A DNA stretch of 64,000 nucleotides from Coturnix japonica. Lineage: Eukaryota > Chordata > Aves > Galliformes > Phasianidae. The DNA lies in assembly GCF_001577835.2 (NCBI RefSeq), contig NC_029542.1, positions 4,509,060 through 4,573,059 on the forward strand, written 5' to 3'. A model generated the notes under the pieces. That model did not search any database. It was not told the DNA's origin and was given only the letters and a program-made list of their open reading frames with translations. Positions within the stretch are counted from its first letter, which is position 1. The number at the start of each line of letters is the position of its first letter. Shown one piece after another: positions 50,101-58,175 of this stretch. Made by a program: the position numbers and the translations under genes.

Positions 50101-51756
50101 TGCAAGTTGGGTTTCCTGCCCAACAGGCATCTCTCTCTCCAGCTGCTTTCTGCTGGGGCTGTGAGCTGCCCAGTTTTCCAAACAGTCTGGGAATTCTTTG
50201 ACTGTCTGTTGGACAATGCATGCAATTGCAGCACTCAACTATTGCTATGAGAAAATCTGTTTTGTTAATGCAATGCTGTTCATTGACAGTGCGGTGCTGT
50301 GCAGTAGATTCTTTTGCAGGACTTGATCAGTGTTGAGGGCAGTTCAGCAGCAGAGGCAGCTCACAGACAGCGAGTGTTCCTGGACACAGCAGGTTCTGAT
50401 TCCAAAAGGGACCTCAGGTTCCTCTGCACAATTGCAGGAAGAACACGGAGCCGTTCAAGCTGTGCCATTTAGTTAAAGCAGTTCTCCAACTCCAGCAGTT
50501 CTCCAACCTCCCAGCAGCCGCTCCCTGAGTTCCAGGCATCCGGCTGCCCACTCAGTCTGCCCAAAAGGCGCTTTCTGATATCAGGGTCAGCTGGAATAGT
50601 TCATCACTGGGGTTAAAGTTGCACTTACAGTGGGGTCTGTGTGAGTCAGATACCCGACCAGCTGCCTCTTGTTTCCCTTTGCTTACGGAATCGTTCCTGA
50701 CTCACAGAGCACTTACGGAGATGATTGAGGCTCCTGACAAACTGGTGCCTGTTGGCAGGGAGCCCTTCCTCCCACATGGAAAATCCTGCTCATCCCAGGG
50801 ATTCCTCTGCAGGGAGCTCTGATCTCATCTGCACCAACAGGCAGCAGAATGCATCGGGGAAAGTGTTGTTTTGAAGGTTTCAATCCTGAGCTCAGAAGCC
50901 ACTTTTTGCCCTGAAATACCAGATTTTGCCTCAATCCTCAATTTGGGGAAAAAATAACTAAAATGAGTCTTTTTCTACTTGTTCTGAATGGCGTTTTGAG
51001 CTGCTGTGCCACCCGCTGTCTCCTGATTCCTGCAGACGTGGTGTTTTGGTGGACCACGCAATGGAAAGTTTTCCTCACGAGGCTCATGGAACATTGTGCC
51101 TGTTCTTATTGTGCCCCATGGGGTCCTTTATTTCTTTCCCTGTGTGGCTGTTCCTGACCATTGCAGGGATCTCCAGAATTAGTCTTTTTTTAAAGCGAGT
51201 TCCTGGGGGCAGTGAGCAAACCAGGCCCCGCTGTGTTCCCATCAGACAAGGTGCTCATTGTGAGCTCAGGAGCTGTGTGGGCTTCAACCAAATGCGCTTC
51301 AGCAAACAAACAGCAGTCAGTGGTGGTGGAAGTCAGCGCAGCATCACGAGGCTGGGTGTTGTTGCAGCTCAAATGGAGCTTTTGGTAGCGTGACCTTGCA
51401 GCGAGCGCCGTGTGCTGCTCGTGGGGGTGGTGGGGAATCCTTCCTGTTTTTGTTGCTCTCTGTGTTGCCTGTGGGTGGGATTGGAGCCCTGCAGTTCTGT
51501 GCTCCAGAAACATCACAGTGGTTTTTGTGCCAATGGAAGCGCTACGTTATAATATTTCTCTTTAAAGCTTCACTTTTTATAGTCCATAAACAGCTACTTG
51601 CTAATCCCTGACTCCTATGAGAGCTGCCTTCCTGACCAGCAATTACCTTCCTTCTCATGCAGGATCGAGTTCCAGAACAAGTTCTACACTGGCACAGGCT
51701 TCAAGTTCCTCCCGTTCTCCTTCGACACCATCCGCGAGGGGAGGTTTGACGATTAG
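29114..51756 (+). CDS. ATP6V0A1: ATP6V0A1, V-type proton ATPase 116-kDa subunit a1
   Basis: This is the membrane Vo subunit a1, which carries protons between half-channels and the c-ring; it is enriched in neuronal vesicles and lysosomes. Exons: 29114-29230, 29404-29482, 29779-29876, 30255-30383, 34947-35050, 35895-36021, 36921-37003, 37688-37781, 39129-39341, 39981-40131, 40315-40454, 40969-41126, 41575-41665, 42407-42525, 42843-43059, 43267-43374, optional 44150-44224, 45893-46000, 46593-46610, 48063-48180, 48335-48506, 51663-51756. Without the optional exon the protein is 845 residues, with it 870. The cytosolic N-half ([20 protein letters not shown] through the RIDDLQM region) is followed by membrane helices from [20 protein letters not shown] onward. 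The essential lumenal-channel arginine is in [13 protein letters not shown] (exon 48063-48180). The C-terminus is IREGRFDD. All phases join. Confidence 0.98.
30384..34946 (+). other. ATP6V0A1: ATP6V0A1 intron 4 (4.6 kb), no gene seen
   Basis: This AT-rich intron has an (A/T)-only low-complexity patch at 31494-31545 and poly-A runs near 34610-34628. No exon, RNA gene or recognisable transposon (for example a CR1 3' end with its short terminal repeats) was seen. Confidence 0.75.
31494..31545. repeat. AT-rich low-complexity patch
   Basis: About 50 bp is composed of TAATATTAA-type units inside ATP6V0A1 intron 4. It is simple sequence with no inferred function. Confidence 0.8.
34947..34967 (+). 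other. ATP6V0A1: Alternative 21-nt 5' extension of ATP6V0A1 exon 5
   Basis: The exon begins after ATTCAG and encodes AELHHQQ before [10 protein letters not shown] second acceptor, CAGCAG, ends at 34967 and would remove exactly these seven codons in frame. Mammalian ATP6V0A1 isoforms differ by the same AELHHQQ segment (family knowledge from memory), so the tandem acceptor appears conserved. Confidence 0.7.
37782..39128 (+). other. ATP6V0A1: ATP6V0A1 intron 8, no gene seen
   Basis: This 1.3-kb intron lies between the exon ending DDLQM and the exon starting VLNQTED. Nothing recognisable was seen apart from short A-runs near 38710. Confidence 0.75.
43808..43860. repeat. Polypyrimidine (T/C) tract
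   Basis: This T-rich tract with scattered C residues lies in the intron before the optional 75-nt ATP6V0A1 exon. It is about 290 nt upstream of that exon. A second T/C-rich run directly precedes the acceptor (about 44095-44140). Such tracts can bind PTB-type splicing repressors, but this is inference only. Confidence 0.7.
44150..44224 (+). other. ATP6V0A1: Probable cassette exon of ATP6V0A1 (25 codons)
   Basis: A 75-nt in-frame exon is flanked by a long polypyrimidine tract and CAG acceptor on the left and GTGAGT on the right. It encodes [16 protein letters not shown] followed by an Ala-rich end (LEAAAAAT). It lies between the exon ending RRKHL and the exon starting GTHNFGG, which join in frame without it in the usual a1 protein. 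Its reading frame, phase 0/0 and strong splice sites support use. The canonical vertebrate protein lacks it, so it is called optional. Confidence 0.65.
44225..48062 (+). other. ATP6V0A1: ATP6V0A1 introns around the variable loop exons
   Basis: This stretch is intronic except for the exons at 45893-46000 and 46593-46610. No further open frame with matching splice sites was recognised. Confidence 0.7.
46593..46610 (+). other. ATP6V0A1: ATP6V0A1 18-nt micro-exon (PTEDEV)
   Basis: The sequence CCTACAGAGGATGAGGTG sits between an AG acceptor and GTAAGA, phase 0/0. It encodes PTEDEV, corresponding to the variable PSEDEV segment of mammalian isoforms. It is too short for ordinary gene finders and is probably alternatively spliced in neurons, as micro-exons often are (inference). 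Confidence 0.85.
48507..51662 (+). other. ATP6V0A1: ATP6V0A1 last intron (3.2 kb), no gene seen
   Basis: This intron splits the Trp codon shared by ...LRLHW and the terminal exon IEFQNKF. It contains scattered short open frames on both strands without family signatures and no recognised repeat. Confidence 0.75.
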
Positions 51757-52159
51757 CGTCCCCTGTGCTGCAGCCCCGTGCTCTGAGCCCGTCTGTGTCC
51801 CCATAGTGAATGTAACTTATTGCAGCCTCTGAGTGCTGATGTTCCTGGGTTAATGAGTGACGCCTCAAAGAATCGTCCCCCTTCAGTCCCCGCTGCAGCG
51901 TCTCGCTGTGGTGTCACCGAGCTGCTCGTGCTGTGAATTTCCTGCGGGTCTATCAGGGTATTTGAGAGTAACGGAGCTACAGCTGAGCGGGCAGAGGGTG
52001 CAGTGCCCACAGCACGTGGGTCCTGCTCAGGATAAGGGGCTTTGGGGGCACTTTGGTGCTGTTCCTCCACGTCTCCGCTCCATCCCAGTGCAGGTGTGCA
52101 ACGTGCACTGTGCAGAGTGGGGGCAGCTCCGGCCCTTCTCAGCCCGTTGGGGTGCAGGG

Positions 52160-52275
52160 TTGTGTTGTGAGTTGTGTTGTGTTGTGCACTGTGGTGTTGT
52201 GTTGTGTTGTTGTGTTGTTGTGTTGTGTTGTTGTGTTGTGTTGTTGTGTTGTGCATTGTGTTGTTGTGTTGTGTT
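52160..52275. repeat. (TTGTG)n/(TTG)n tandem repeat
   Basis: About 115 bp of G/T-only sequence is built from TTGTG and TTG units in the ATP6V0A1 3' UTR. It makes long spurious Cys/Val or Asn/Thr-rich frames. Confidence 0.9.
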
Positions 52276-52378
52276 CGTGCTGTGGCTTTTAGTTGTAACA
52301 ATATTGTGTGTGAGCAGAGTAGAACAGGAACACGAACCCCCCCCACCTGGGAGCATCTCCTGCATCGTGTGTATCTGT

Positions 52379-52402
52379 ATGTGTGTGTGTGTGTGTGTGT
52401 GT
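52379..52402. repeat. (GT)n microsatellite at the duplication breakpoint
   Basis: A run of about 11-12 GT dinucleotides. The sequence following the 100-N gap begins inside the equivalent GT run (61414), so this microsatellite marks the left edge of the duplicated contig sequence. Confidence 0.92.
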
Positions 52403-52501
52403 ATTTGTGTATCTGTGTGTATTATCTGTGTGTGTCGTTGCGGTGCTCGGGGCAGTGACGCGGTGGCTGGAATCACTGTTGGCATTAATCGATGTCTGTG
52501 C

Positions 52502-52507
52502 ATTAAA
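52502..52507 (+). terminator. ATP6V0A1: ATP6V0A1 poly(A) signal ATTAAA
   Basis: ATTAAA lies about 750 nt after the ATP6V0A1 stop and 330 nt before the NAGLU start codon. It is the only plausible signal between the two genes. Confidence 0.55.
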
Positions 52508-52559
52508 GGCGCTGAGCTGCACTGCGGGCTCCGGGCTGGTTTTGATCGGGGTCTGACGG

Positions 52560-52838
52560 GTCCTGCGTGTGCTGCGTTGGGTGCTGAGCTGCGGCCGTTC
52601 CCGTCCCGTTCCTTCCCGTTCCCGGTTCCCGTTCCCGGTTCCCGCCGTTCCCCCGTTCCTGCATCGCCCCCTTCCGGCCGCTGTGGGAATTTCATCGCGC
52701 CCCGCTCCCGTGGCCGCGCCCCCTCCCTGCCCCACCCAGTCGCTCCGTCCCGCCCCTCGTCGCTGATTGGCTCCCTTTGGCCCCGCTCCCTCCTACGGCG
52801 GCGCTGATTGGCGGAGCTCGGCGCGGCCCGACGCGGAC
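52560..52838 (+). promoter_or_regulatory. NAGLU: NAGLU CpG promoter with paired inverted CCAAT boxes
   Basis: This GC-rich region contains a hexamer-like CCCGTT repeat (about 52606-52655), and CTGATTGG (inverted CCAAT) at 52763-52770 and again at 52803-52810, spaced 40 bp. No TATA box or CACGTG CLEAR motif was seen near the start. Paired NF-Y sites at this spacing are typical of TATA-less housekeeping promoters. Confidence 0.6.
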
Positions 52839-55749
52839 ATGGCGGTGTGGCCGCGGGCGGCGGCGATGGCGGCGCTGCCGGTGTCGGTGCTGTTGTCGGT
52901 TCTGATGCCGGTTCTGGTGTCGGTGTCGGTTCTGCCGGTGTCGGTTCTGGCGGCGCTTCCCGCGGAGCTGCGGGTCCCGGCGGGTGACGCTCGGCAGGAG
53001 GCGGCGGTTCGGGCGCTGTCGCGGCGGCTGTTGGGCTCCCGGGCCGCCGCCGTGTCGCTGTTCGTGGACTCGGCGCTGTCCCCGGGCGGACCCGACACGT
53101 ACCGGCTGCGCTCCCCGCCCGGCGGCGCCGTGTCCGTGTCGGTCACGGGCTCCAGCGGCGTCGCGGCGGCCGCGGGGCTGTACCGGTACCTGCGCGATTC
53201 GTGCGGCTGCCACGTGTCCTGGTCCGCGCTGCAGCTCAACCTGCCCGACCCGCTGCCGCGGATACGCACCGAGATCCGCGTCACGACCCCCAACAGGTAC
53301 CGGGACCGGAACCGGAACCGGGACCGGAACCGGAACCGGGGGGATCGTGGGCTCCGTGCGGCTCCGGCCCCTCCCGGTTCTCGGTCTGTTCCCCCCGTCC
53401 CCGTCTCGGTCCCGTCGTTGCAGCACGAAGCGCTCACGGATCCGCCCCCCCAGGTTCCGGTTCTACCAGAACGTGTGTGCGCACAGTTACTCGTTCCCGT
53501 GGTGGGGCTGGGAGCGATGGGAGCGAGAGATCGACTGGATGGCGCTGAGCGGCATCAACGTGGCGCCCGCGTTCGCGGGGCAGGAGGCGATTTGGCAGCG
53601 GGTGGGTGCGGGGGGACGGGACGGGACGGGCCGAACCGCAGCGGGGCTGACCCGGAGCCGTGCAGGTGTACCGAGCCATGGGGCTGAACCAGAGCGACAT
53701 CGACGCCCATTTCACGGGACCCGCGTTCCTGGCGTGGAACCGGATGGGGAACCTGCACGGCTGGGCCGGGCCGCTGCCACGCGCGTGGCACCTCCAGCAG
53801 CTTTACCTGCAGGTACCGGGGGGATCGTCCTGCCCCGGGGGGATCCTGCCCCGGGCTCTGCCGGCCGGTGCGGGACGCGGGATCCCCCCCTGCTCTGTGC
53901 CCCCAGTACAGGATCGTGGAGCGGATGCGGTCGCTGGGGATGCTGACGGTGCTGCCGGCCTTCACGGGCCACGTGCCGCCGGGGATCCTGCGGTAAGAGC
54001 CGCTGTGGGCGGCTGCTCCGAGTCACAGCTCCGCGCTGTTCAGTGCCCTGCCCATATTCCTCCCACGTGGCCCCCCGGCCTCGTCCCTCTGCCCATCTCC
54101 ATCCCCATCCCCATCTCCATCTCCATCCCCATCCCCATCTCCATCCCCATCTCCATCCCTGTCTCCACTCAGGGTCTTCCCGCGCATCAACGCCACCCGC
54201 CTGGGGAACTGGAGCCACTTTGACTGCACTCTGTCCTGTTCCTACCTGCTGTCCCCCGAGGAGCCCATGTTCCAGGTGATCGGGACACTCTTCCTGAAGG
54301 AGCTGATCAAGGAGTTTGGCACCGACCACATCTACAGCGCCGACACCTTCAACGAGATGAGCCCGCCGTCCTCCGACCCCGCTTACCTGGCGGGCATCAG
54401 CAGCGCCGTCTTCAGGGCCATGACGGGAGGTGGGTCGCTGTGGGGCTGCTCTGTGCTCGATTGAGGCCCCGCATCCCCACTGAGCTGTGCTGGGGCCGTG
54501 CCCGCTGTGCTCACTTTGCCCTCTGCCCGCAGCGGATCCCGACGCGCGGTGGCTGATGCAGGGGTGGCTCTTCCAGCACCAGCCGACCTTCTGGCAGCCC
54601 CCGCAGGTGCAGGCGGTTCTGCGTGCGGTGCCGCTGGGCCGCATGATCGTCCTCGATCTCTTTGCCGAGTCCAAACCCGTCTATGAGTGGACCGAGTCCT
54701 TCTACGGGCAGCCCTTCATCTGGTGCATGCTGCACAACTTCGGCGGCAACCACGGCCTCTTTGGCGCAGTGGAGGCCATCAATCACGGCCCTTTCGTGGC
54801 GCGGCGCTTCCCCAACTCCACCATGGTGGGCACGGGGCTGGTGCCCGAGGGCATCGAGCAGAACGACGTGGTGTACGAGCTGATGAACGAGCTGGGCTGG
54901 AGCCACGAGCCCCTGGACCTCCCGCTGTGGGTGTCCCGCTACGCACAGCGCCGCTACGGGGCCCCCAACGCCGCCGCCAGCGCCGCGTGGCAGCTGCTGC
55001 TGCGCAGCGTCTACAACTGCACCGGCGCCTGCGTCAACCACAACCGCAGCCCCTTGGTGCGCCGCCCATCCCTGCACATGGACACGCAGCTCTGGTACAA
55101 CGCCAGCGACGTCTACGAGGCCTGGAGGCTGCTGCTGAGCGCCGGCCCCGCGCTGGGCTCCAGCCCGGCCTTCCGCTACGACGTGGCCGATGTGACGCGG
55201 CAGGCGCTGCAGCAGCTGGTGGGCGATTTCTACCAGCGCATCCGCGACTCCTTCCAGCGCCGCGCGCTGCCCGAGCTGCTGGCGGCCGGCGGCGTGTTGC
55301 TGTACGACCTGCTGCCGGAGCTGGACGCGCTGCTGGGCTCCCAGCGCCTCTTCCTGCTGGGCCGAGTGCTGCAGGACGCCCGCAGCAGAGCCACCAGCGA
55401 GCGCGAGGCCCAGCAGTACGAGCTCAACGCCCGCAACCAGGTGACGCTGTGGGGACCCAGCGGGAACATCCTGGACTACGCCAACAAGCAGCTGTCGGGG
55501 CTGGTGCTGGATTATTACGGGGTGCGCTGGAGCCTTTTCGTCTCGCTGCTGGTGGAGTGTCTGAACACGGGCAGCCCCTTCCACCAGGAGCAGTTCAACC
55601 AGGCCGTCTTCCAAGTGGAGAGGGGCTTCGTCTACAATGAGAAGCGTTACCCTGCGACGCCCGTGGGCGACACGCTGGAGATTGCCAGGAAGATCTTCCT
55701 CAAGTACCACCCCGGTGCCGCACAGCACGGCCGGGACGGGCCCCCGTGA
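52839..55749 (+). CDS. NAGLU: NAGLU, lysosomal alpha-N-acetylglucosaminidase
   Basis: This GH89 lysosomal enzyme removes terminal alpha-N-acetylglucosamine from heparan sulfate; human loss causes Sanfilippo B. Exons: 52839-53296, 53454-53601, 53666-53812, 53907-53992, 54173-54429, 54533-55749, six as in mammals, all phases joining to 770 residues (human 743). The N-terminus is a long hydrophobic signal (residues 1-40) encoded by a GTCGGT-like repeat; Met10 is an alternative start. Diagnostic blocks are [54 protein letters not shown] and [19 protein letters not shown]. The two Glu residues in TFNEM and LFAES correspond to human catalytic Glu316/Glu446 (from memory). Several N-glycosylation sequons (NST, NAS, NCT) fit a lysosomal glycoprotein. 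A partial near-identical copy lies at 61871-64000. Confidence 0.97.
53297..53342. repeat. CCGGAA/CCGGGA hexamer repeat in NAGLU intron 1
   Basis: A short hexanucleotide tandem begins right after the exon 1 donor. It holds the only difference I found between the two NAGLU copies: A at 53335 versus G at 62367. Confidence 0.8.
54093..54166. repeat. CATCCC/CATCTC hexamer repeat in NAGLU intron 4
   Basis: About twelve copies of a pyrimidine-rich hexamer (CCATCC, CCATCT) end directly at the acceptor of exon 5, so the repeat forms its polypyrimidine tract. The identical array occurs in the second copy at 63125-63198. Confidence 0.88.
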
Positions 55750-56180
55750 TGCGGGTTGTGCTGCTCAGAGCCCCCCCAGCTCCACGCCTGAGTGCTGCAT
55801 CCCTGCGACACCAGAATGAAGGCGCTGAGCAGCAGCAGGAGCTGACGGCATCACAGAGGGTGGGAATCACCCCAGGGGCTGCTGCAGCCCGGAGACCTGC
55901 TTGGTCCTGCCAGCACCCGGCCTGCCCTGAGCTGGGCTGCCCACAGAGCGGGGAGGTGCAGGAGTTGGGCTCTGCTGCCCCATTGGAAGCTGGGCAGTAC
56001 CCGGGCAGGGGCTGGAGCGGCGAAATATGGGACCCTGGGGCAGCCTTGGGAGGACCGTGGTGCTCCAGGGGCAGCCCCAACACACACAGTGCCTTTGTAC
56101 CGAACGAAGCTCTGCCAGGCTCCCCATGGCGGGGTTTTCTCTGCCTTTTCTTCCCAGCACGAGGGGCCATTAAAGCCCTG
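55750..56180 (+). other. NAGLU: NAGLU 3' UTR
   Basis: This sequence lies between the TGA at 55747-55749 and an ATTAAA at 56169-56174. It has no recognisable gene on either strand. Confidence 0.6.
56169..56174 (+). terminator. NAGLU: NAGLU poly(A) signal ATTAAA
   Basis: ATTAAA lies 420 nt after the NAGLU stop, followed within about 30-40 nt by GT-rich sequence (CTGTGTGTGTC) typical of downstream elements. Confidence 0.65.
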
Positions 56181-56370
56181 GCTGCTCGGTGCCGTTGGGC
56201 TGCTCTGTGTGTGTCTCTCCAGCACAGCTTGTTTCTAATGAGCTGACGGGAGCAACTCCTGACCCACAAAGTGGGAACGTGGTGCACAGGGAAAAAGCAC
56301 CACGGGTTGTGGGGCAGCTCGGGGCCGTCCCGGGCTGGTGCAGGGCTGGGGGGATTGTGGCAGCAGTGCG

Positions 56371-56496
56371 GGGTTCTTATCAACTCAGCTGCAGGTGGAG
56401 GGCCTTGAGATAAGCGGGCAGACACAACACGGTGGGTGGGTGGGACAGAGCCCAGCCTTTAAAAACCATCCGGCCCCGAGTCCAGCACCGTCCGCC
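56371..56496 (+). promoter_or_regulatory. HSD17B1: HSD17B1 proximal promoter: GATA sites and TATA-like box
   Basis: An inverted GATA (TTATC, 56377-56381), GATAAG (56409-56414) and a TATA-like TTTAAAAA (56458-56465) lie within 120 bp of the ATG. Placing transcription about 25-30 nt after the TATA-like box leaves a 5' UTR of only about 10 nt. The short human HSD17B1 transcript also starts roughly ten nt before its ATG, and GATA factors are reported on its promoter (from memory). Confidence 0.5.
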
Positions 56497-57886
56497 ATGG
56501 AGAGAACCGCGGTGCCCGTGGAGAAGACCAGGGTGCTGATCACCGGCTGCTCCTCGGGCATCGGGCTGGGGCTGGCCGCGCGGTTGGCGGCCGACGCTGC
56601 CCGCAGGTTTAAAGGTAAAGGGGTGACGCTGTGGGTGGGGGTCCCAGCGCTGCAGGTGCAGCACGGCCACGCTCTGTCCACAGTGTTCGCCACTATGCGG
56701 GACCTGGCCAAGGGCGAGCGGCTGCTGCAGCGCCTGGGGGGGCGCAGCCCCGACACGCTGGAGCTGCTGCAGTTGGACGTCACCGACCCGCACTCACTGG
56801 CTGCCGCCGTGCGCTGCCTGCAGGGGCAGCACCTGGATGTGCTGGGTACGGCCACCCCCACCCGACGGCACCTGCAGGGCACGGCTGGGAATGGGGCCAT
56901 TATGGGGACGGGTGGGTGTGCTGGGGCACGGAGCGGAGGAGCGGGGTTGGGTTCTCACGTCCCCGTATTCAAACGGTGCTGGGGGTACCGACACCCGCTG
57001 ACCAGCACCGTGCCCCACAGTGTGCAACGCGGGGGTGGGTCTGATGGCGCCCCTGGAGATGTGCTCGGATCAGGCCATGAGAGCGGTGTTCGACGTGAAC
57101 GTCTTCGGCACCGCACGCACCATTCAGGCCTTCCTGCCCGCCATGAAGCGCCGCCGGGCCGGGCGCATCCTCGTGTCCAGCAGCGTCGGGGGGCTGCAAG
57201 GTGGGCGGGGGCTGCAAGGTGGGCTGCAAGGTGGGGAGAGACGCGGCTTCAAACGCTGCTCTGCCCCAGGGCTGCCCTTCAACGCCGTGTACTGCGCCAG
57301 CAAGTTCGCGCTGGAGGGGCTGTGCGAGAGCCTGGCCATCGTTCTGCAGCCCTTCAACGTCCAGTGAGCGCCGTGGGGTGCGGTGTGGGGTGAGGTGCGG
57401 GGTGAGGTGCGGGGCCCGCGATGGGGCGTGAGCGCAGCGGGGGCCGCTTTCCCGCAGCGTGACGCTGGTGGAGTGCGGCCCCGTGCGAACCGACTTCATG
57501 GACAACGCGCGACGCGCCGACCCGGACGGGCCCGAGCTGCGGGCGCTGGACGCCGAGACGCAGCGGTTGTACCGGCGGTACCTGCGGCACCTCGCGCGGC
57601 TGCTCCCGCACAGCGCGCAGCGGGTGGACGACGTGCTGCAGGTCGGCGGGGCTGCGGGGCTGCGGGGCTGCGGGGCTGCGGGGCGGGCGCTGAGCGCTGA
57701 GCGGTGCCGCTGCAGGTGTTCGTGGACGCCATCGCCGCCCCGGTACCGCCCCTGCGCTGCGTCGCCGCGCGGATCCCGGCCCCGCTGTCGCGGCTGAGAC
57801 CCGGCGGACCCGACGGCACCGACTACGTGCGGGCCATGCACGACTTCGTCTTCGGCCCCGGTGAAGCCGCCGAGGAGCAGCCGTGA
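56497..57886 (+). CDS. HSD17B1: HSD17B1, 17-beta-hydroxysteroid dehydrogenase type 1
   Basis: This is a cytosolic short-chain dehydrogenase/reductase that reduces estrone to estradiol with NADPH in gonadal cells. Exons: 56497-56614, 56684-56845, 57021-57200, 57270-57363, 57458-57641, 57716-57886, six as in mammals, giving 302 residues. Visible features are the Rossmann TGCSSGIG loop near residue 20, DVNVFGT, and the catalytic Ser in SSSVGGLQ with Tyr-X3-Lys in [17 protein letters not shown]. The [11 protein letters not shown] substrate-side segment and a C-terminal [11 protein letters not shown] block are also present. The N-terminus is about seven residues longer than human ([17 protein letters not shown]), and the human Gly/Ala-rich C-terminal tail is missing, so the protein is shorter than the 328-residue human enzyme. 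Introns are as small as 70 bp. Confidence 0.96.
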
Positions 57887-57909
57887 GCGCGGCCCCGGGA
57901 CGGCCCGGC

Positions 57910-57915
57910 AATAAA
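57910..57915 (+). terminator. HSD17B1: HSD17B1 poly(A) signal AATAAA
   Basis: A canonical AATAAA begins only 24 nt after the stop codon, giving an extremely short 3' UTR. COASY starts about 260 nt further on. Confidence 0.85.
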
Positions 57916-57934
57916 ACCCCGTGTCCGCGGCTCC

Positions 57935-58175
57935 GGTTCGGCCTCTTTGTGAGGGACGGGGGATTGTGCACGGGGGGGCGGCACCGGAGCTGGGGGGGGG
58001 GGGGGATAGTATCGGAGCCGTTGAACGGGCGCTACCGGTCGCGGCGCCCCGCGATCCTCCCCCCGCCCGCAGCCCCCACGTTGCCGCGCAGCTCCAGGCC
58101 GCGGAGCCCGGCGGGGGCGGGGCGGGGGGCGGGACCGTGACGCGTCCGGGGTCGGTGCGATCTTCCGGCGGGGCG
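57935..58175 (+). promoter_or_regulatory. COASY: COASY CpG promoter with G-runs
   Basis: This compact GC-rich interval between the HSD17B1 poly(A) signal and the COASY start holds a 7-G run (57972-57978) and a 14-G run (57992-58005), which could form a G-quadruplex, plus CTTCCGG ETS-like sequence just before the ATG (about 58162). There is no TATA box. Confidence 0.55.

Larger units (their letters stand above)
51757..52525 (+). other. ATP6V0A1: ATP6V0A1 3' UTR
   Basis: This runs from the TAG stop at 51754-51756 to an ATTAAA signal at 52502-52507, about 750 nt. It contains a (GTTGT)n-type tandem repeat and a (GT)11 microsatellite. The rightmost 0.15 kb is repeated after the assembly gap (61414 onward). 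Confidence 0.65.

Noticed and set aside
53712-54674. 320-residue minus-strand frame and plus-strand 52984-53946 frame, each recurring at +9,032
   Set aside because: Both cross NAGLU exon-intron borders, depend on minisatellite sequence, and recur only because the whole segment is duplicated.
54511-55728. 405-residue minus-strand frame antisense to NAGLU exon 6
   Set aside because: Shadow of a GC-rich coding exon; the plus strand carries the conserved NAGLU protein.
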